From Polaribacter sp. (lineage in GTDB: Bacteria > Bacteroidota > Bacteroidia > Flavobacteriales > Flavobacteriaceae): 64,000 nucleotides of DNA. A program made the position numbers and the translations under genes. The stretch covers positions 1-64,000 of the forward strand of contig JAQXEU010000003.1 of NCBI GenBank assembly GCA_029250685.1. The letters are read 5' to 3'. Below the pieces are notes generated by a model, which worked only from the letters and a program-made list of their open reading frames with translations, searched no databases and had not been told where the DNA came from. Positions 58,983 through 64,000 of the stretch are shown here, one piece after another (position 1 is the stretch's first letter; each line of letters opens with the position of its first letter).

Positions 58983-61900
58983 ATGAAACAAAAAGCTTCA
59001 TTCATACTCTTTCTTTTATTTTTTTATGTTGGATTTAGTCAACAAAAAAATATTTGGCATTATATAGAAAATGAACAAGTGATTTCTGAAAACAAAGAAG
59101 ATGCACATGCTAGTTTCACTTCTTTTTCTTCTTTTCCTAGTTTTTTAAAAAACACACCAACCTATAAAAAATCATTAAATGGCGTTTGGAAATTCAATTG
59201 GGTTAAAAATCCTGCGAATAGACCAACAAAGTTTATGAATCCTACTTTTATTTTAAATGATTGGAAAGAAATTATTGTTCCGTCTAACTGGGAAGTTGAA
59301 GGTTTTGGAACTCCAATTTATGTAAATCATCAATACGAGTTTTCTGATTATAAAGCAATGATTGCTGATGACATGGAATTGATTGATGAAATTTATCCTA
59401 AAACACCTGGAAAAGTTCCACATAATTACAATCCCGTTGGTTCTTATAGAAGAGATTTTGATATTGATAGCACTTGGACAGGGAAAGAAATTTTCTTGCA
59501 CGTTGGCGCTATGAAATCTGGTGGATTTGTTTGGTTAAATGGTCGATATATTGGCTATTCTCAAGGAAGTAAATTACCCAGTGAGTTCAACATTACAAAA
59601 GCGGCTAAAAAAGGAAAAAACACCATCGCAATTCAAATTTTTAGATGGACAGACGGAAGTTATTTAGAAGCACAAGATTTTTGGAGAATAAGCGGAATTG
59701 AACGTGATGTTTATATTTATGCGCAACCAAAAGTTAGAATTCAGGATATAGATGTGCAAACTTTTTTAGATGATACATATACGCAGGGTTTTTTAGAAAT
59801 AGAAATTGATTTTCAAAATCACGAAAAATTTAATAAAGAACTTTTTGTTTCATATCAACTGTTTGATGAAAACAATATTATGATTGCGGAGCAAGAAAAT
59901 AATACTGCGGTTTCTCCAAGAAGAAGAAAAAGCACACAGTTTTCTACTAATATCATCGATCCTAAAAAGTGGAGTGCAGAACATCCAAATTTATATACAC
60001 TAAGAATTACATCAAAAGATGCTAATAAAAACTTAATAGAAATAACTGAGCAGAAAATTGGTTTTAGATCTGTAGAAATTAAAAAAGGGTTACTACTCGT
60101 AAACGGTCAAGTTGTTACGTTAAAAGGTGTAAATGCGCATGAAGCAAATCCAGAAACTGGTCATGTAATGAATGAAAAATTGATGTTAAAGGACATCAAA
60201 ATGTGGAAAGAAAATAACATTAATGCTGTGAGATTGGCACATTATCCAAGAAGCAAACGTTTTTATGAGTTGTGTGATTTATATGGAATCTATGTAGTTG
60301 ATGAAGCTAATATTGAATCTCATGGAATGTACTACGGACAATATTCTTTAGCAAAACAAAGAAAATGGATAAAAGCGCATAAAGACAGAATGTTAAGAAT
60401 GGTTGAACGCGATAAAAATCATCCATCAGTAATTATTTGGTCAATGGGAAACGAAGCCGGAAACGGAATTGTTTTTTATGAAGGTTATGAAGCGATCAAA
60501 AAATTAGACAAAATCAAAAGACCAATTCAATACGAAAGAACATATAAATCAGACAATAATTTATTTAATATGGATTGGAATACTGATATTATTGTTCCTC
60601 AATATCCATCTCCTGCAACATTTGAAAGAATTGGGCAAACAAAAACTGACCGTCCATTTATTCCAAGTGAATATGCACATTCAATGGGAAATAGCACAGG
60701 AAATTTTGTAGATTATTGGGATATCATTGAAAAATATGAGCATCTACAAGGTGGTTTTCTTTGGGATTGGGTAGATCAATCTATTTGGAAAACAAATGCA
60801 AAAGGAGAAAAGTATTATGCTTACGGTGGTGATTTCGGAAAAGATATGCCAACAGATAATTCGTTTTTAAATAACGGAATTGTTTTTCCTGACAGAACTC
60901 CACAACCAGCATTATACGAAGTTAAAAAAGCACAAGAGTTTATCAATTTTAAAGATTTTTTAGAAACAGATGCTAATCTAGCTAGTATTAAAATTGAAAA
61001 CCTTTACGATTTCACAAACCTAGATCAGTTTAATTTTAAGGCTGTTGTAAAAGCAAACGGGGAAATTTTAAAAACGATTGACTTAAAAGGCGTCAACATA
61101 AAAGCGCATGAAAGCAAATTGGTAAGTATTCCTTTAAACGGAATCAATTTTATTGAGAACACAGAATACTTTATAGAGTTTTCTGCAACGACAAAAAACA
61201 AATGGGGTTTATTATCTAAAGGTTTTGAAGTAGCAAAAGAACAAGTTTATTTAAGTAAAAAGTTCAAAACAAAAACGGTTAAAGTTGATAATGGTTGGTA
61301 TTTAAAATCAACTGACAACAGTAACGAATTTATTCTTTATAACAATTATATTAAAGTTGCTTTTGATAAACAGAAAGGAAACATTACTTCATATGTTTTC
61401 AAAAAACAAGAATATATTAACGCTAAAAAAGGACCACAGATTAATTTTTGGAGAGCACCAACTGATAATGATTTAGGTAATAGAATGCCAACTAGAAATC
61501 TAGGTTGGAAAAACGCAACTTTAAATCCAACTGTTTCAAAATTTGATTTCAAAAAATTAGACAATAATTTAATGCAAGTTATTGTTGAATATCAATTGCC
61601 AACAGTAAAGACTACACATACAACCATCTATACCGTTAACGGAAATGGTGTTGTGAAAATTGAGAACACTTTAAACGCTTCTACTTATAAAGGCGATATT
61701 CCACGAGTTGGAATGCGCATGAAAATTCCGAATAAATTCAAAGATATTACCTATTACGGTCGTGGTCCTTGGGAAAATTATCAGGATAGAAAGGCATCAA
61801 CTTTTGTAGATGTTTTCAAAACAACGGTTTCAAACTTTTATGTTCCATATGTTCGTCCGCAAGAAAATGGAAACAGAACAGATGTTCGTTGGATGGCATT

Positions 61901-62258
61901 AATGGACGATAAAGAATATGGATTATTAATATCTTCTCCTTCCCAGAAGGGTTTAAGTATTTCAGCTTTACACATGCCAAATGAAGATTTTGATATTACT
62001 GATGGATTAGATTATTCTAAAGAAAATAAAAGCACAAATTTAAGCAAACATACAATTGATATTAAAGAGCAAGATTTAGTGCAATTAAATATTGATTTAG
62101 CTCAACGTGGTTTAGGTGGAGACAATAGTTGGGGAGCTAAACCACAAGATAAATACCAATTAAAAAGTAACAAAAAACATTCGTATTCTTTTTATTTAAT
62201 TCCGTTTACTAGCGGAACAATTCCAAAATTTATAGAATTACAACAACAGTTTAAATAA
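58983..62258 (+). CDS. Glycoside hydrolase family 2 (beta-galactosidase LacZ-like), secreted
   Basis: VPSNWEVEGFGTPIYVN, NAVRLAHYPRSKRFYELCDLYGIYVVDEANIESHGM, IIWSMGNEAGNG, PSEYAHSMGNSTGN, GGFLWDWVDQ. Confidence 0.95.
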   Translation: MKQKASFILFLLFFYVGFSQQKNIWHYIENEQVISENKEDAHASFTSFSSFPSFLKNTPTYKKSLNGVWKFNWVKNPANRPTKFMNPTFILNDWKEIIVPSNWEVEGFGTPIYVNHQYEFSDYKAMIADDMELIDEIYPKTPGKVPHNYNPVGSYRRDFDIDSTWTGKEIFLHVGAMKSGGFVWLNGRYIGYSQGSKLPSEFNITKAAKKGKNTIAIQIFRWTDGSYLEAQDFWRISGIERDVYIYAQPKVRIQDIDVQTFLDDTYTQGFLEIEIDFQNHEKFNKELFVSYQLFDENNIMIAEQENNTAVSPRRRKSTQFSTNIIDPKKWSAEHPNLYTLRITSKDANKNLIEITEQKIGFRSVEIKKGLLLVNGQVVTLKGVNAHEANPETGHVMNEKLMLKDIKMWKENNINAVRLAHYPRSKRFYELCDLYGIYVVDEANIESHGMYYGQYSLAKQRKWIKAHKDRMLRMVERDKNHPSVIIWSMGNEAGNGIVFYEGYEAIKKLDKIKRPIQYERTYKSDNNLFNMDWNTDIIVPQYPSPATFERIGQTKTDRPFIPSEYAHSMGNSTGNFVDYWDIIEKYEHLQGGFLWDWVDQSIWKTNAKGEKYYAYGGDFGKDMPTDNSFLNNGIVFPDRTPQPALYEVKKAQEFINFKDFLETDANLASIKIENLYDFTNLDQFNFKAVVKANGEILKTIDLKGVNIKAHESKLVSIPLNGINFIENTEYFIEFSATTKNKWGLLSKGFEVAKEQVYLSKKFKTKTVKVDNGWYLKSTDNSNEFILYNNYIKVAFDKQKGNITSYVFKKQEYINAKKGPQINFWRAPTDNDLGNRMPTRNLGWKNATLNPTVSKFDFKKLDNNLMQVIVEYQLPTVKTTHTTIYTVNGNGVVKIENTLNASTYKGDIPRVGMRMKIPNKFKDITYYGRGPWENYQDRKASTFVDVFKTTVSNFYVPYVRPQENGNRTDVRWMALMDDKEYGLLISSPSQKGLSISALHMPNEDFDITDGLDYSKENKSTNLSKHTIDIKEQDLVQLNIDLAQRGLGGDNSWGAKPQDKYQLKSNKKHSYSFYLIPFTSGTIPKFIELQQQFK

Positions 62259-62872
62259 TGGACAACCATAAAAAAGAAACGTTTAAAGCTTTGACAATTG
62301 CCACAGTAAAAATTACGATTACAGGAATTGTTATTGGTGTCTTTCACGAATATGATTTCTGGGTTGGTTTGTTATTATTTATCCGATTAATTGCATTTTT
62401 ATATAAGAACTATTTTAAGGCAACTACTAAAAATTGGATTCTTTTAGCAGGAATGATTATCACAGGCTTTCTTGGGATTTGTGCAGAAATCTGGGGAGTT
62501 ACTTTTGAGTTTTGGGAATATCATGATTTAACAAACAACAGACAATTACCATATTGGTTACCATTTGCGTGGATGTTTGCTTTTCGATTTATCTATGTTT
62601 TAGAAAGTAAATTAATTGTTTCAATGCAATTAAAGAAGATGAGTCACAAAACTTGGCTTGCCATTTTCATTACCGCATTTTTCCCTGCATATGGAGAAGT
62701 CATTACTATAAACTTAGGGGTTTGGACCTATTCTTGGCCGTATCAATTTTTAGGTGTTCCGTTGTATGCAGTAATTTGCTTAGTTGCACTACATATGGGA
62801 ATCAATTTTATATTGAGTATTTGGGTGAAAAAGAAGAAAATTAACGATTCAGTTTTTATTAGCGAAGAATAA
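62258..62872 (+). CDS. Multi-pass membrane protein, unknown
   Basis: Several hydrophobic helices; start overlaps the upstream stop (TAATG). Confidence 0.6.
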   Translation: MDNHKKETFKALTIATVKITITGIVIGVFHEYDFWVGLLLFIRLIAFLYKNYFKATTKNWILLAGMIITGFLGICAEIWGVTFEFWEYHDLTNNRQLPYWLPFAWMFAFRFIYVLESKLIVSMQLKKMSHKTWLAIFITAFFPAYGEVITINLGVWTYSWPYQFLGVPLYAVICLVALHMGINFILSIWVKKKKINDSVFISEE

Positions 62873-62874
62873 TT

Positions 62875-63732
62875 TTAAAATTTCCAAGCAACAATTCTGG
62901 TCACTTTATTTCCTTGATGCATCGGAATTACCTTAAACTCTTGAATTCCTAATTTCTTACCAGATTTCTGTAGACTTTCTACATTTTCTTTTTTAGAAAC
63001 TAAACTTGTAAACCAAACTGCTTGTTTTTTATACAAAGAACTTTGATATAAATAATTGTGTAAAAAAGCTTTTTCTCCACCAACATACCACAATTCATTA
63101 TTGCTTCCTGCAAAATTACGGACTGCATTTGTTCCAAGGTTCCTAGTTTTTCTTCTATTTGCTCCCCTCGCCTCTTCTGCCGATTTATAAAACGGTGGAT
63201 TACACATCGTTGCCGTAAATGAATCTTCTGGCTCTATAATTCCTGTTAGAATATCATTCTCATCAAACTGTTGACGTAATAAAATTTGTGGATCCAACTC
63301 ATTGTCATCTATAATGTCTTGAGCTGCATCTAAAGAATTTAAATCAATATCTGTACCCACAAAACTCCAATCGTAAACAGATGCGCCCAATAATGGGTAA
63401 ATACACGTTGCTCCTGTTCCAATATCTAAAATTGAAATCTCTTTTTCACCTTTAATTAAATCGTTTAAATGATGAATATAATCTACTCTACCTGGAATTG
63501 GCGGACATAAATTTTCATCTGGAAATTCCCACTTTTTAATATTATAATCTGCAAATAGTAAAGATCGATTCAATTCTTTTACTGCCCTTGGATCAGAAAA
63601 ATCGATACTTAAATTTTTATATTCGTTTTTTATCACAAAGGGTTCTAAAGCTGGATTTGCTTTAATTAGTTTTTGAAATTCATATCCAGAATTATGAATG
63701 CTATTTGGATGAAAATTAGTTTCTTTCTTCAT
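62875..63732 (-). CDS. rlmF: 23S rRNA (adenine(1618)-N(6))-methyltransferase
   Basis: FHPNSIHNSGYEFQKLIKANPALEPFV, LDIGTGATCIYPLLG, ATMCNPPFYKSAEEA. Confidence 0.93.
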   Translation of the reverse strand: MKKETNFHPNSIHNSGYEFQKLIKANPALEPFVIKNEYKNLSIDFSDPRAVKELNRSLLFADYNIKKWEFPDENLCPPIPGRVDYIHHLNDLIKGEKEISILDIGTGATCIYPLLGASVYDWSFVGTDIDLNSLDAAQDIIDDNELDPQILLRQQFDENDILTGIIEPEDSFTATMCNPPFYKSAEEARGANRRKTRNLGTNAVRNFAGSNNELWYVGGEKAFLHNYLYQSSLYKKQAVWFTSLVSKKENVESLQKSGKKLGIQEFKVIPMHQGNKVTRIVAWKF

Positions 63733-64000
63733 TATAATTCTAGGATCGTAAATTCTAAGTCTAAAGGTTTTAAAGAATCCTTTAAGGCTTTAATAAAGGT
63801 ATCGCCATATTCTAAATAGAATTCAGAAAAATTACGCTGACGTTCTTCTAAACTTTCATTCGGAAATAATTGTTCTTTGATTTCTGTAATTCTTAAAACC
63901 AAGTCCTTTTGTTTTCTTTTTTCGGCTCTTAACAAGCGTTTTTCTAAATTACCCAATCCGTTTAATTGCTTTTTTTCTTGCGCCTCTACTGCTCCAACAA
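63732..64000 (-). CDS. bshC: Bacillithiol biosynthesis cysteine-adding enzyme BshC, C-terminal part, truncated by window edge
   Basis: Frame stays open to the edge (...VGAVEAQEKKQLNGLGNLEKRLLRAEKRKQKDLVLRITEIKEQLFPNESLEERQRNFSEFYLEYGDTFIKAL), BshC-like C-terminus. Confidence 0.78.
   Translation of the reverse strand, partial: VGAVEAQEKKQLNGLGNLEKRLLRAEKRKQKDLVLRITEIKEQLFPNESLEERQRNFSEFYLEYGDTFIKALKDSLKPLDLEFTILEL

Noticed and set aside
1-64000. tRNA/rRNA genes, CRISPR arrays, transposases, phage genes
   Set aside because: Looked for in intergenic spaces and translations; none recognised, although no dedicated search tool could be run.

Overview
This 64 kb window is AT-rich chromosomal DNA from a Bacteroidota, most likely a marine Flavobacteriaceae. 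The lineage call rests on gene content, a type IX secretion sorting tail, TAnnTTTG-type promoters and bacillithiol genes; it was not tested phylogenetically. Most of the window is housekeeping or metabolic: queD, idi, prfC, nhaA, valS, murB, lipA, cbs-like, argS, lpdA, rlmF and bshC (partial), plus many secreted peptidases, three cyclophilin-type PPIases, a sulfatase, a GH2 enzyme and an SCO/MORN/YHYH/MauG-like cluster. No tRNA, rRNA, CRISPR array, transposase or phage module was recognised. The three strongest leads are: (1) a full-consensus sigma-54 promoter (TTGGCACG-N4-TTGCA) in the lipA/cbs intergenic region, followed by a perfect 11-bp stem-loop and an intrinsic terminator, which together look like an unannotated ~90-nt sigma-54-dependent small RNA; (2) a cassette-like stretch at 25.2-28.9 kb where small accessory genes (CPBP, PhzF, unknown/VF530, GNAT) are each followed by a related structured intergenic element with core WARTTNATTGCT; (3) unusual proteins, namely an MBL-fold/M28 peptidase fusion, a MauG/CCP-like protein with CXXCY in place of its first CXXCH, and a three-fold internal repeat protein. 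Two gene lesions are visible: a CPBP gene with an in-frame amber codon, and a frameshifted, truncated DUF6090-like gene. Three short genes absent from the ORF track were also found: a YqaE/Pmp3-like protein, a glycine-rich membrane protein and a 26-aa ORF.
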